A stretch of DNA of 34,655 nt from Nitrosovibrio sp. Nv4 (GTDB lineage: Bacteria; Bdellovibrionota; UBA1018; CAIMNF01), in contig CALPVV020000015.1 in assembly GCA_943327105.2 (NCBI GenBank), positions 1 through 34,655 on the forward strand, in the 5' to 3' direction. Shown here piece after piece: positions 18,124-27,095 of this stretch. The notes under the pieces were generated by a model. That model was not told where the DNA came from, searched no databases, and saw nothing but the letters and a program-made list of their open reading frames with translations. The number at the start of each line of letters is the position of its first letter. The first letter of the stretch is position 1. The position numbers were made by a program, and so were the translations under genes.

Positions 18124-19458
18124 TCAGGCAGCGGCTTTCATGTTGCTGCGAAACTGAATTCCTTTATAGGATAGCACGATCCGGTCGGAGTAGTGTCTGT
18201 AAATTTCATTCTCGTCTTCTAGTGTTTGGGGGTTTTTATCAATAATGTCATTAATCAGACTCAAGACTTCTGCCATCGGGTGTAGTTGCATTCCCCCGAT
18301 TTTTCTTGGAAAGCCGCTTCTGTCTTTGCGCTCATGATGTTGTCTGATCACTTGCAAGGTGACCGCTGGGATGCTGGTGTTTTCGGCAAGAATATCGGCG
18401 CTGAGTGTCGGATGATTGAGGTAGTACTCATTCTCTTGTGGTGTCATTTTATTGATGTCAGTTTTACTCAGGTCGCCAAAAGGCGAGTTGTAAAGTGCGA
18501 TATCTTGAAAAAAGCTTGCGAGCCCCAGTATTTCTTCTATGGCATTTTTTTCATATTTGAGTGATTTGCACATCAGAATGGAAAGGGTTGCGCAAGCAAT
18601 GTTGCGATCACAATTGTGTGCCTGTTCGATAAACCGATTTAACTTTTCTGAATCATTAATCGCCTGAAGTTGTCCAACCAGGTGGAACACCTCGCCAAGG
18701 ATTTCGTGAGAACTGCTTACTGCAGCGTCAGAAAGATTGGTTGATTGAAGGCACTGAAGTAGGGTTTTGGCTTTGTAGAGAGTTTCCGCAGCTTTCCAGG
18801 AAATTGGAAAATGACTGGAGAACACCATTTCTTTTTGTGTCTGCCTGATCTTTGTTTTGATTTCAATGATGTTAGATTCCCGGATGAAGAAATGAATCAT
18901 GCTACCGATGGCTTCAAAAAGTTTCGGTTTGATGATGCTTCCTGCGGTAGCAAAGAGGGTGAGGCTGCCGGTGTCGTCTTCAAGAAAGACGTCGAAAGCG
19001 AATATTTCGTGATGAATAAAATCGACACTAGGAACACAGACAAATCCTGGATGGTTGCTGCTTTTAACCGTTCGATTGATTGATTTAGGGGCGAGTCGAG
19101 AGGGTTTGCATCCGGTTTTTGCATTCAGTTCATCAAAGGCTTCATCACCTCGAAAGGTACGACGGATGTGGTGTTTCGCAAGTAATTCTGTTGCTTCCGG
19201 ACTGGACATTTCAGATTCGCTATCAATAAAAAAAACAGGAGTTGCTGGCCGGTGCGTTACGGCAAGCTCAAGAAACTTAAGTGCGCTGAAGCTGGGGTCG
19301 TTCGGATTCAGAAAGATTGCTTTGAAAGAATTGTTTGGGTTACTGATCAATTCTGCACCGTGAAATAATGACTCTGCGATCACCGTTTCAGATCCGCACT
19401 CCTTGCCGATTCGGTTAATAAAATGTGAATCGTTCGTAATGAACAACAAATGGCCCAT
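18124..19458 (-). CDS. Pseudo-receiver + degenerate HD-GYP domain protein (paralogue of preceding)
   Basis: C-term NHPTLSADILAENT...VIRQHHERKDRSGFPRKIGGMQLHPMAEVLSLIND; FFQDIALYNSPFG. The ORF track opens at 19530; ATG at 19458 (MGHLLFITNDSHFINRIGKECG) matches the N-terminus of the paralogue. Confidence 0.83.
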   Translation of the reverse strand: MGHLLFITNDSHFINRIGKECGSETVIAESLFHGAELISNPNNSFKAIFLNPNDPSFSALKFLELAVTHRPATPVFFIDSESEMSSPEATELLAKHHIRRTFRGDEAFDELNAKTGCKPSRLAPKSINRTVKSSNHPGFVCVPSVDFIHHEIFAFDVFLEDDTGSLTLFATAGSIIKPKLFEAIGSMIHFFIRESNIIEIKTKIRQTQKEMVFSSHFPISWKAAETLYKAKTLLQCLQSTNLSDAAVSSSHEILGEVFHLVGQLQAINDSEKLNRFIEQAHNCDRNIACATLSILMCKSLKYEKNAIEEILGLASFFQDIALYNSPFGDLSKTDINKMTPQENEYYLNHPTLSADILAENTSIPAVTLQVIRQHHERKDRSGFPRKIGGMQLHPMAEVLSLINDIIDKNPQTLEDENEIYRHYSDRIVLSYKGIQFRSNMKAAA

Positions 19459-19464
19459 GCAATT

Positions 19465-19493
19465 ATTATAGCGTCTTAATAGTTGATCATCAA
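19465..19493 (-). promoter_or_regulatory. Sigma70-type promoter for the HD-GYP-like pair
   Basis: On the minus strand TTGATG (19493..19488) - 17 nt - TATAAT (19470..19465); the ATG at 19458 begins 7 nt after the -10. Confidence 0.6.
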
Positions 19494-19567
19494 GCTCAAC
19501 AAGATTAAATGATCTTAGTTTAATATTCATTTAGTCAACATTTATCCATGGTCGTAGGGGTTAGGTC

Positions 19568-21574
19568 ATGTTATTAAAAAAGCCTATGAAACCATGGGGT
19601 GTGTCCGATTCGCTTAAGCAGTATCACGTTGAAAACTGGGGTGACCAGTACTTCAATATTAATCCAGGTGGAAACCTGACTGTCCATCCAAGACAAGGTC
19701 TTGGACCAGGCATTGACTTGATGAAAGTTGTTGCTGAAGCATCTGATTTGAATTTACAGATGCCTTTGCTCATTCGTTTTCAAGACATCATTCGTCACCG
19801 CGTGATTCAGCTGAATGAAGCCTTCAGAAAAGCGATTCAAGAAAACAACTACGCTGGTAAATACCAAGGCGTTTATCCGATCAAAGTAAATCAGATGCGC
19901 GAAGTGGTTGAAGAAGTTGTAGATGCAGGCCGTGAATACAACTACGGGCTCGAGGCTGGTTCTAAGGCTGAACTTGTAGCTGTTATCGCTCAAGACCTTC
20001 CTTCTGAAACATTGATTATCGTCAATGGCTACAAAGATTATTCCGTACTCAAGCTTGCCCTCATGGGTGTGAAACTTGGTAAAAAAGTTTTGATCGTGAT
20101 CGAAAAACTTTCTGAAGTTCAGCAAGTCGTTCAGATCGCTAAAGAACTTGGTGTGAAGCCTTTGCTTGGAATGCGTTGTAAATTGCATTCAAAAGGTTCT
20201 GGTAAATGGGAGTCTTCCGGCGGAGAGCTTGCAAAATTCGGACTGACTACCCCCGAAATGCTTTATACCGTGAACTACCTCAAGTCTGAAGGGTTTCCAG
20301 ATGCAGTCAAATTGCTGCATTTTCATATCGGGTCACAAGTCACGAATATTCGTACCATCAAGGAAGCGTTGAAAGAGGCGACTCGTTTCTACGCAGAGTT
20401 GATCAAGATGGGTGTGAAGCTCGAGTATCTTGATGTTGGTGGCGGCTTGGGTGTTGACTACGACGGATCTCAAACCGATTTCGAAAGTTCAATCAATTAC
20501 ACTCTTCAGGAATATTGTTCAGACGTGGTTTATTCGATTCAAGAAATCTGTGCCGATGAAAAGGTTCCAGTTCCAACCATTGTTTCAGAAAGTGGTCGTG
20601 CGATTGCAGCCCATCACTCGGTATTGATCGTGAATGTTTTTGGTTCGATTGAAGTCGGCAATACGCCGATGGATCTGACTGAGCCGAAAAACGGTGAAGA
20701 AGAGCACAATGTGATCAAGGAAATGCGATATGCATTCCAAAATATCAATTATAAAAACGTGATGGAGACTTTGAACGAGGCACTTCAGAGAAAAGAAGAA
20801 GCACTCAGCATGTTCAAGCTTGGTCTGCTCAATCTTGAAGAGCGCGCCAAGGTAGAGCATTTGTTCTGGCAAGTTTGTCGAAAGGCATCTCAGTGGGCAT
20901 CTGAATTGCGCCACATTCCTGAAGAGCTTGAAAAAGTTCAGAAGTCACTTGCAGATCAATATCTCTGTAACTTCTCCATTTTCCAATCCATGCCCGATCA
21001 TTGGGCGATTCAGCAGTTGTTCCCGGTAATGCCGATTCATCGACTGGATGAAGAACCGTCCCGCAATGCAACCTTGGTTGATATCACTTGCGATTCGGAC
21101 GGCAAAGTGAACAAGTTCATCGACCTTCGTGATGTGAAAGACATGATCAAACTTCACCCGTTGAAAGAGGGCGAACCGTACTATATCGGATTCTTCCTCA
21201 CTGGTGCCTATCAAGACATCATGGGTGATCTTCATAACCTTTTTGGAAAAGTGAATGAAGTGCACGTGTTCCTCGATGAGACAGAGCCGGGCGGATACTA
21301 TATCGAAGAAGTGATTCGCGGTAACAGCATTGCCAGTGTTTTGCAGTGGATTCAGTATTCACCAGAGCATCTTGAACAAGAAATCAAGCAACTCATTGAT
21401 CGCAATGTTCGTGAATCGGTGATCAAGCCAAGAGAGGGTGTTGATCTTCAGAATTTCTACGAGCAAGTGTTGCGTGGTTATACCTATATCGATTCACTCA
21501 AGCCAAATCTCAATCACAAATATTCACAGCTGACGGAAGAACAGATCGGCCGTGGATCGGAGTTCACGCAATGA
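19568..21574 (+). CDS. speA: Biosynthetic arginine decarboxylase
   Basis: 668 aa; HPRQGLGPGIDLMKVV, GVYPIKVNQMREVVEEV (PLP Lys), HFHIGSQVTNIR, LDVGGGLGVDYDGS, VSESGRAIAAHHSVLI. Confidence 0.97.
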   Translation: MLLKKPMKPWGVSDSLKQYHVENWGDQYFNINPGGNLTVHPRQGLGPGIDLMKVVAEASDLNLQMPLLIRFQDIIRHRVIQLNEAFRKAIQENNYAGKYQGVYPIKVNQMREVVEEVVDAGREYNYGLEAGSKAELVAVIAQDLPSETLIIVNGYKDYSVLKLALMGVKLGKKVLIVIEKLSEVQQVVQIAKELGVKPLLGMRCKLHSKGSGKWESSGGELAKFGLTTPEMLYTVNYLKSEGFPDAVKLLHFHIGSQVTNIRTIKEALKEATRFYAELIKMGVKLEYLDVGGGLGVDYDGSQTDFESSINYTLQEYCSDVVYSIQEICADEKVPVPTIVSESGRAIAAHHSVLIVNVFGSIEVGNTPMDLTEPKNGEEEHNVIKEMRYAFQNINYKNVMETLNEALQRKEEALSMFKLGLLNLEERAKVEHLFWQVCRKASQWASELRHIPEELEKVQKSLADQYLCNFSIFQSMPDHWAIQQLFPVMPIHRLDEEPSRNATLVDITCDSDGKVNKFIDLRDVKDMIKLHPLKEGEPYYIGFFLTGAYQDIMGDLHNLFGKVNEVHVFLDETEPGGYYIEEVIRGNSIASVLQWIQYSPEHLEQEIKQLIDRNVRESVIKPREGVDLQNFYEQVLRGYTYIDSLKPNLNHKYSQLTEEQIGRGSEFTQ

Positions 21575-22656
21575 AGTTTTGTAGCGAAGGTTTTGACCAC
21601 GTAGAGTTCACCGTAGCTGACCCGGCACCACATGTAAAAATGTGGAAAGACATGGGGTTTGAAGTTGTGGCCGATGTGAAAATCGCATCAAAAGGAGCCC
21701 ATCAGACTGTTTTGGCCCAAGGGATGGTTCGTTTGGTGATTACCTCTTTCGACCAATCACCGGAAGCGCAAAAACAAGAAGCTTATCGATTCCTGAAATC
21801 TCATGGTGATGGAATTTGTGTTCTTGGTGCTGAAGTTGAAGATGTGAAGCAGACCTATGATGAAGTGGTTGGCCGTGGAGCCCGCTCTGCAATGGCGCCA
21901 CAAACTTTTGAGTCACCCGAAGGCGTCGTGACCATTGCTGAAGTATTCACACCAGCTGATTTTCGTTATCGTTTTGTTTCCCGTAAGAATACGGGTGATG
22001 AAACCAAATCAGCTTTGTTTCTTGATGAATTGAAAGTCGATCGCATGAAGAGCCCGTCTCCGACCGGCGTTTACCGCATCGATCACTTGACCAACAACAT
22101 TGACATGGGTCAGTTCGAGACTTGGCTCAATTTCTACACCAAGGTTTTTGATTTCAAGGCGGTACGTCGCTTTAATATCAAGACGGGCCGAACCGGCCTT
22201 CTTTCAGATGTGGTTCAATCTCAATGCGGCCGCATTAAAGTGCCTATCAATGAAGCAACTGAGAAAGAAAGCCAAGTTCAAGAGTTTGTTGATCGCTTCA
22301 AGGGTGCTGGAGTTCAGCATCTTGCATTTGCTACAACCGACATCATTGGTGGAATCACCAAATATCGTGAAAAAGGTTTCAAGTTTTTGGGTGTTCCTTC
22401 CACTTATTATGAAGTGGTTCCCACTCGTGTGCCGGGCGTGACTGAAGACCTTAAGGTTCTGGAGTCCCTTGGAATCCTTCTTGACGGAGAAGGTGGCGGA
22501 TACCTCATGCAGATCTTTTCTCAAGAGTTGGTGGGGCCATTCTTCCTAGAGTTGATTCAGCGTAAGGGCAATGATGGGTTCGGCGAAGGAAACTTTCGCG
22601 CATTGTTTGAAGCGATCGAGCGTGATCAGATTCTTCGCGGAGTCTTGAAGGCCTAA
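21571..22656 (+). CDS. hppD: 4-hydroxyphenylpyruvate dioxygenase
   Basis: Two vicinal-oxygen-chelate halves; Fe ligand contexts YRIDHLTNN, GVQHLAFATTD, FFLELIQRKG and GFGEGNFRALFEAIE. Confidence 0.95.
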   Translation: MKFCSEGFDHVEFTVADPAPHVKMWKDMGFEVVADVKIASKGAHQTVLAQGMVRLVITSFDQSPEAQKQEAYRFLKSHGDGICVLGAEVEDVKQTYDEVVGRGARSAMAPQTFESPEGVVTIAEVFTPADFRYRFVSRKNTGDETKSALFLDELKVDRMKSPSPTGVYRIDHLTNNIDMGQFETWLNFYTKVFDFKAVRRFNIKTGRTGLLSDVVQSQCGRIKVPINEATEKESQVQEFVDRFKGAGVQHLAFATTDIIGGITKYREKGFKFLGVPSTYYEVVPTRVPGVTEDLKVLESLGILLDGEGGGYLMQIFSQELVGPFFLELIQRKGNDGFGEGNFRALFEAIERDQILRGVLKA

Positions 22657-23942
22657 TGCTCAAGCAATCGGTTTCACCGCGCTTCAAGGCAAGACGAACG
22701 GAGTTGATGAAAAAAGACTCCAACGCTTGTTTTGTCTTTTTTGGCGCTGAAGAGCTGATTCGCAATTACAGCGTTCATTTTCCGTTTCGACAGCATTCCA
22801 CTTTTCACTATTTAACGGGCTACGATGAGCCGGGTGCGGCTTTGGTGCTAGTCAATGGTGAGTCGCATCTGTTTGTACTTGAGAGAGATGAATCTCATGA
22901 GATTTGGGATGGAGAGCGCTACGGAGTGGATCGTGCTGCGAAGGTGTTCGATACTGATTTTTCCCATTCCATTCGAAAATTCAATCAGAAGCTTCCCGAG
23001 TTGTTGAGGGGGGCCGGTAAGGTTTACTACTTACTGAATGATCGCGAGTGCATTCATCCCGCTGATCGTGATCAGCGGGTGTTGAAGTTGATCTATGAAG
23101 CGATCCCGTTCAGGGGAAAAGGAAACCTTGGCAACTTGCCAGTACTTGATCCGACTCCGTTACTGGCAGATTTGCGTGTGTTGAAAGACTCTGAAGAGAT
23201 TGAGTTGATTCGCAAGGCGTGTTCAGTCAGTGCAAATGCGCATAAGCATTTGTTGAAAATTACGAAACCCGGAATGCTTGAGTCTGACCTTGAAACAGAG
23301 TTTCAGTATTTTGTTCGTAAGCACGGACTGATGCAGTTGGGGTATAACCCCATCGTTGCAGGCGGAATGAATGCAACGACTCTGCATTATGTTCGCAATA
23401 ATGAGATTTTAAAAGAAGGCCAAATGGTGTTGGTTGATGCGGGTGCTGAAAATGAACTCTATACCGCCGACATCACCCAGACTTTTCCGGTAGGGGTGAC
23501 TTTTTTTCAGGCCCAAAAAAATGTGTATGAAAAAGTCCTTGAAGTGAATCGTGAAATCATTCGATTGGCAAAACCAGGAGTGAGCTATCGAACGCTTCAT
23601 GATGAATCGGTGAAGATGCTCACCGAGGGACTAAAGTCTCTTGGTGTGGTGCTTTCAGGGCAAGAGTCATTTCGGACTTATTTTCCTCATGGTCTAGGTC
23701 ATTATCTCGGGCTTGATGTTCATGATGCTGGTATTTATCATGAGCAAGGTAAAGATTATGTGCTGAAGCCTGGAATGGTGATGACCAATGAGCCTGGGCT
23801 GTATTTCAGGGGTAATGAGACCGAGTATCAAGGGATTGGTGTAAGGATTGAAGACGATTTGCTGATCACCGAAAATGGCTGTGAGAACCTGACGCACGAA
23901 TTGCCAAGAACAGTAGAAGAAATTGAAGCATTAAAATCATGA
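22656..23942 (+). CDS. pepP: Xaa-Pro aminopeptidase (M24B) with AMP_N domain
   Basis: RTELMKKDS, FRQHSTFHYLTGYDEPGAALVL; metal motifs LVDAGAENELYTADITQTFPV, PHGLGHYLGLDVHD, NEPGLYF, VRIEDD. Confidence 0.93.
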   Translation: MLKQSVSPRFKARRTELMKKDSNACFVFFGAEELIRNYSVHFPFRQHSTFHYLTGYDEPGAALVLVNGESHLFVLERDESHEIWDGERYGVDRAAKVFDTDFSHSIRKFNQKLPELLRGAGKVYYLLNDRECIHPADRDQRVLKLIYEAIPFRGKGNLGNLPVLDPTPLLADLRVLKDSEEIELIRKACSVSANAHKHLLKITKPGMLESDLETEFQYFVRKHGLMQLGYNPIVAGGMNATTLHYVRNNEILKEGQMVLVDAGAENELYTADITQTFPVGVTFFQAQKNVYEKVLEVNREIIRLAKPGVSYRTLHDESVKMLTEGLKSLGVVLSGQESFRTYFPHGLGHYLGLDVHDAGIYHEQGKDYVLKPGMVMTNEPGLYFRGNETEYQGIGVRIEDDLLITENGCENLTHELPRTVEEIEALKS

Positions 23943-24976
23943 GTGAATCATTATTTCCGCGTAAATTAGGCGCCATATCAGTAGAACACCCTTTCATTCT
24001 CGCTCCGATGGCTGGAATTACGAATTCACCGTTCCGACGCTTGATGCGTGAGTATGGCAGTTCGGTCATGATCAGTGAGTTGGTATCGGCAAATGGAATC
24101 GAATATGCCTCCGACCGCACGATCGAGTTATTGAAGTTTCATGAAAGTGAGCGTCCGCTCGGGTTACAGATTTTTGGTGAAGATGAGGAAAACCTCGTTA
24201 AAGCCTGCAAGTTTGTTGAAGAGCAAGGCGCTGATTTTGTTGATTTGAACCTTGGGTGTCCGGTTCCAAAAGTAGTCAAAAAAGGCGCGGGTTCTGCCAT
24301 GTGCCGTAATCCCCTCGGATTGGGTAAGATTCTTGAGGCAATGGTTAAATCGGTGAAGATTCCGGTCACCATCAAAATTAGAACCGGTTGGGATGCTCAC
24401 ACACGAAATGCGATTGAAGTGGTGCGTGTTGCAGCTGATGCCGGGGTGAACTGGGTCGCAATTCATGGACGGACTCGTGCTCAAGGATACAGTGGAGATG
24501 CCGATTGGGATTTTATCGGTGATGTTAAAGCGAAAAGTCCGTTACCGATAATTGGTAATGGTGATATTTGTACGCCCGATCAAGCGGTGATGCGATTCAA
24601 GAATTATGGAGTCGATGCGGTGATGATTGGTAGAGGCGCTCTTCGTAACCCATTTTTGTTCGAGCAGTCTGTTGCTTTATTGAATGGCCGGGAAATGCCA
24701 ATAGTGAATGCAGATCGTTTTCTTGAGCTATTTCGAAAACAGCGTAAATTTCTAAGCGAAACCTTCAATGAAAAGGGTGCGCTTTTGCATGCACGTAAGT
24801 TCTTGGCTTGGTACTCAAGTGGTTATCCGGGGTCTGCTGATTTCCGTAAAAAAGTTTTCCATATTCCAACCGAGCAAGAGCTTTGGGAAACTTCGGAAGT
24901 TTTCTTTTCGACCGCCATGCGTGGTCGAGACATGAGTTTTCTTGCTGAACCGTTCTTGATGGGAGGTCACGGCTAA
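23939..24976 (+). CDS. dusB: tRNA-dihydrouridine synthase (DusB-like)
   Basis: LAPMAGITNSPFRRLMREYGS, VDLNLGCPVPKVVKKGAGSAMCRNP, IHGRTRAQGYSGDADW, VMIGRGALRNPFLF. Confidence 0.93.
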   Translation: MSESLFPRKLGAISVEHPFILAPMAGITNSPFRRLMREYGSSVMISELVSANGIEYASDRTIELLKFHESERPLGLQIFGEDEENLVKACKFVEEQGADFVDLNLGCPVPKVVKKGAGSAMCRNPLGLGKILEAMVKSVKIPVTIKIRTGWDAHTRNAIEVVRVAADAGVNWVAIHGRTRAQGYSGDADWDFIGDVKAKSPLPIIGNGDICTPDQAVMRFKNYGVDAVMIGRGALRNPFLFEQSVALLNGREMPIVNADRFLELFRKQRKFLSETFNEKGALLHARKFLAWYSSGYPGSADFRKKVFHIPTEQELWETSEVFFSTAMRGRDMSFLAEPFLMGGHG

Positions 24977-25362
24977 TGTCAAATTCAACTACTGAGCACG
25001 AAAATCTGCATTTAGTTCAATATCTGAAAAAGATCATGGTTGATTGGCAATTGTCGCCAGAGCAGCTCGCGAAGATTGGCCATGTTTCAACTGAGGTTTT
25101 GAATCAGCATTTTGCGCTTTCGAGTGCCCAACTAGATGAAATGCCATCGATGCCTCTTGGGTTAGAGTCGGCGGTGCCGCTTGTTTCCATCTATAAAAAT
25201 CTAAATCGAATGGTGCCAACATCTGAAAAGCAAAACGAGTGGTTGGTGTCGCCTCATGAATTGTTTGAAGGCAACAAGCCCATCGAAGTCATGGCTATGT
25301 CGCCACAGCATCTGATGTGGGTGAGTTACACGCTTGAAAGTTCAGCGCTGAATCGAATCTAG
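24976..25362 (+). CDS. Small protein resembling Xre/MbcA/ParS toxin-binding (DUF2384-like) antitoxins
   Basis: HTH-like N-terminal half (LSPEQLAKIGHVSTEVLNQHF) then NEWLVSPHELFEGNKPIEVMAMSPQHLMWVSYTLES; start codon overlaps dus stop. Confidence 0.55.
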   Translation: MSNSTTEHENLHLVQYLKKIMVDWQLSPEQLAKIGHVSTEVLNQHFALSSAQLDEMPSMPLGLESAVPLVSIYKNLNRMVPTSEKQNEWLVSPHELFEGNKPIEVMAMSPQHLMWVSYTLESSALNRI

Positions 25363-25881
25363 ATTGCGGCAGCTTCTGATGAGATCAACGAAAAGTTCTT
25401 TGATGTGAAATGCCTGTTCATCATTGATGGTATTGATCGATTCAATGGTGTCGTTCAAAATAGTGTGAGCTTCTGAAGGCCAGCCGTGTTCGAAGGGTCC
25501 TGGTTGGCCAAGAATTCCCCAGACTCGATCGGCAATCTGATCGCGCTTAGGACTGAAAAGGGTAACCGTGTTTGTTTTGTTTTTAGTAACGGATGCTTTA
25601 GCGATTTCAACGGTAACGCTGCTCACTAGTTTGCCTTTTTGACCGGGGCAATTGTAATTCTTGTAAATAGTTGGATTGCAGGCGCCGCCTTCGAATGGAT
25701 TGAAAAAAATACTCTGTTCAAGGCAGTTTACCTTGTTGTTCCTCATCTTATTCAAGCTTGAATTCATATAGTCTCGAAGCTCTTCAATGATTTGCTGCGA
25801 GGATCTTTCGGGCGATTGTGCCATTGCTACGATTGAGGGTGAGTTAAGTGCAAAAACAAGAGCCAAAAACAGATTCTTCAT
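25342..25881 (-). CDS. Exported protein of unknown function
   Basis: 179 aa, signal peptide MKNLFLALVFALNSPSIVAMAQ, five Cys in the mature part; convergent 21-bp overlap with the upstream plus-strand gene. Confidence 0.65.
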   Translation of the reverse strand: MKNLFLALVFALNSPSIVAMAQSPERSSQQIIEELRDYMNSSLNKMRNNKVNCLEQSIFFNPFEGGACNPTIYKNYNCPGQKGKLVSSVTVEIAKASVTKNKTNTVTLFSPKRDQIADRVWGILGQPGPFEHGWPSEAHTILNDTIESINTINDEQAFHIKELFVDLIRSCRNLDSIQR

Positions 25882-25985
25882 GCGCAGATTTATAGCACAT
25901 TGTGATGGAAAAGTGATCTGCTAAGAGCTGGAATTAACGCCTTTTAGGGTTAAATTAAAAAAACTTAATTACCAAGTTCTCTGAT

Positions 25986-26447
25986 TCAAAGTGTGATCTT
26001 CTTGCCTTCGATTGTGACTGAAAAGGATTCACCGTCTTGTTCGAGATACTTCAGAATCTCATAATAAGCGGTGCTGAGAAATTTAGCCTCTTCAAGTATT
26101 CCGGTGTTCGGGTCTGGCACCCTGCAAGTCAGCCGCCCAGGACGATATTTCAGAGTGCTGGGGTCGAGTTCGCCAATGCGCTGGTCGTTTGTGCGAATGG
26201 AGAAGCCAATTTCTGGAGAGCCTTCGATCGAAGTGATGAAGTACATGGTGTCTTCGACGTGAATGGTTTTGCGTTCATGTCCGATTCGAATTTCAAAGCC
26301 ATCTTTACAACGAAAGATGTTGCGGGCAAATGCAAGAATGGTTCGTTCATGAGTGATTTCTTCATTGTCAGAAAGCCATGCCCCGTTTTTCGTGAGGATG
26401 ATGTTTTCGTAAAAACTGAAAATGTTTTGATCTAATTCTGCGCTCAT
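25986..26447 (-). CDS. Uncharacterised protein, possibly DUF1285-like
   Basis: 153 aa in same orientation directly after the thioesterase gene; ILTKNGAWLSDNEEITHERTILAFARNI...HVEDTMYFITSIEG recalls DUF1285. Confidence 0.6.
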   Translation of the reverse strand: MSAELDQNIFSFYENIILTKNGAWLSDNEEITHERTILAFARNIFRCKDGFEIRIGHERKTIHVEDTMYFITSIEGSPEIGFSIRTNDQRIGELDPSTLKYRPGRLTCRVPDPNTGILEEAKFLSTAYYEILKYLEQDGESFSVTIEGKKITL

Positions 26448-26458
26448 GAAATGCCTGC

Positions 26459-26962
26459 TTAGTGGTCTTCGTTTTTGATGTCCTTTGCCAATGCTACGCG
26501 AGATGCGCGTCTCTTGATAGCTGATTTGTATCGTCTTTTTTCGGCTTCGGTCTTGGGTTCCAGTGGATGGACTTCTCTTGGTTTGCCGTCGCTTCCGAGT
26601 GCAACAAACGTCAGATAGGCGCTCACGTTGTGAAAGCGTTCACCGGTGATGAGGTTTTCAGAATCGACTCTAACGCCAACTTCCATCGAGCTTTTTCCGG
26701 TCAGGTTCACGCATGCTTTTAGTTGAACAGCGTGTCCCAGTTTGATCGGTGCGATGAAATGAAGGGCATCGATTGAAGCAGTAACAACCGAGCAGCGTGC
26801 GTATTTACCCGCAGAGATCGCTCCGGCAATATCGATCCATGACATGACCGTTCCTCCGAAGATGGTTCCCAGCGCATTGGTGTGTTGAGGCAATACGAGT
26901 TCAGTCATGATGACGGCTGAATCTGCTGGTGACTTGGTCTTTAACGAATTTGCTTTTTTCAT
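26459..26962 (-). CDS. Hotdog-fold acyl-CoA thioesterase (YciA/BACH-like)
   Basis: VLPQHTNALGTIFGGTVMSWIDIAGAISAGKYARCSVVTASIDALHFIAPIKLGHAVQLKACVNLTGKSSMEVGVRV. Confidence 0.92.
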   Translation of the reverse strand: MKKANSLKTKSPADSAVIMTELVLPQHTNALGTIFGGTVMSWIDIAGAISAGKYARCSVVTASIDALHFIAPIKLGHAVQLKACVNLTGKSSMEVGVRVDSENLITGERFHNVSAYLTFVALGSDGKPREVHPLEPKTEAEKRRYKSAIKRRASRVALAKDIKNEDH

Positions 26963-27095
26963 ATATTTAATTGAATCAAATTTTTTATAAGAAATCTCAA
27001 AATATCAGTTGCAAGTTTTTACACTAAGATAAGATACTTGGTTTGTAAAAGTGTCTCCAGTCAGGATGATGGAGGCGCTAATATCGGGAGAAAGT

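Noticed and set aside
25890-25985. AT-rich inverted sequence ggttaaattaaaaaaacttaattacc considered as terminator
   Set aside because: Stem is AT-rich with bulges and lacks a clean U tract; insufficient support.
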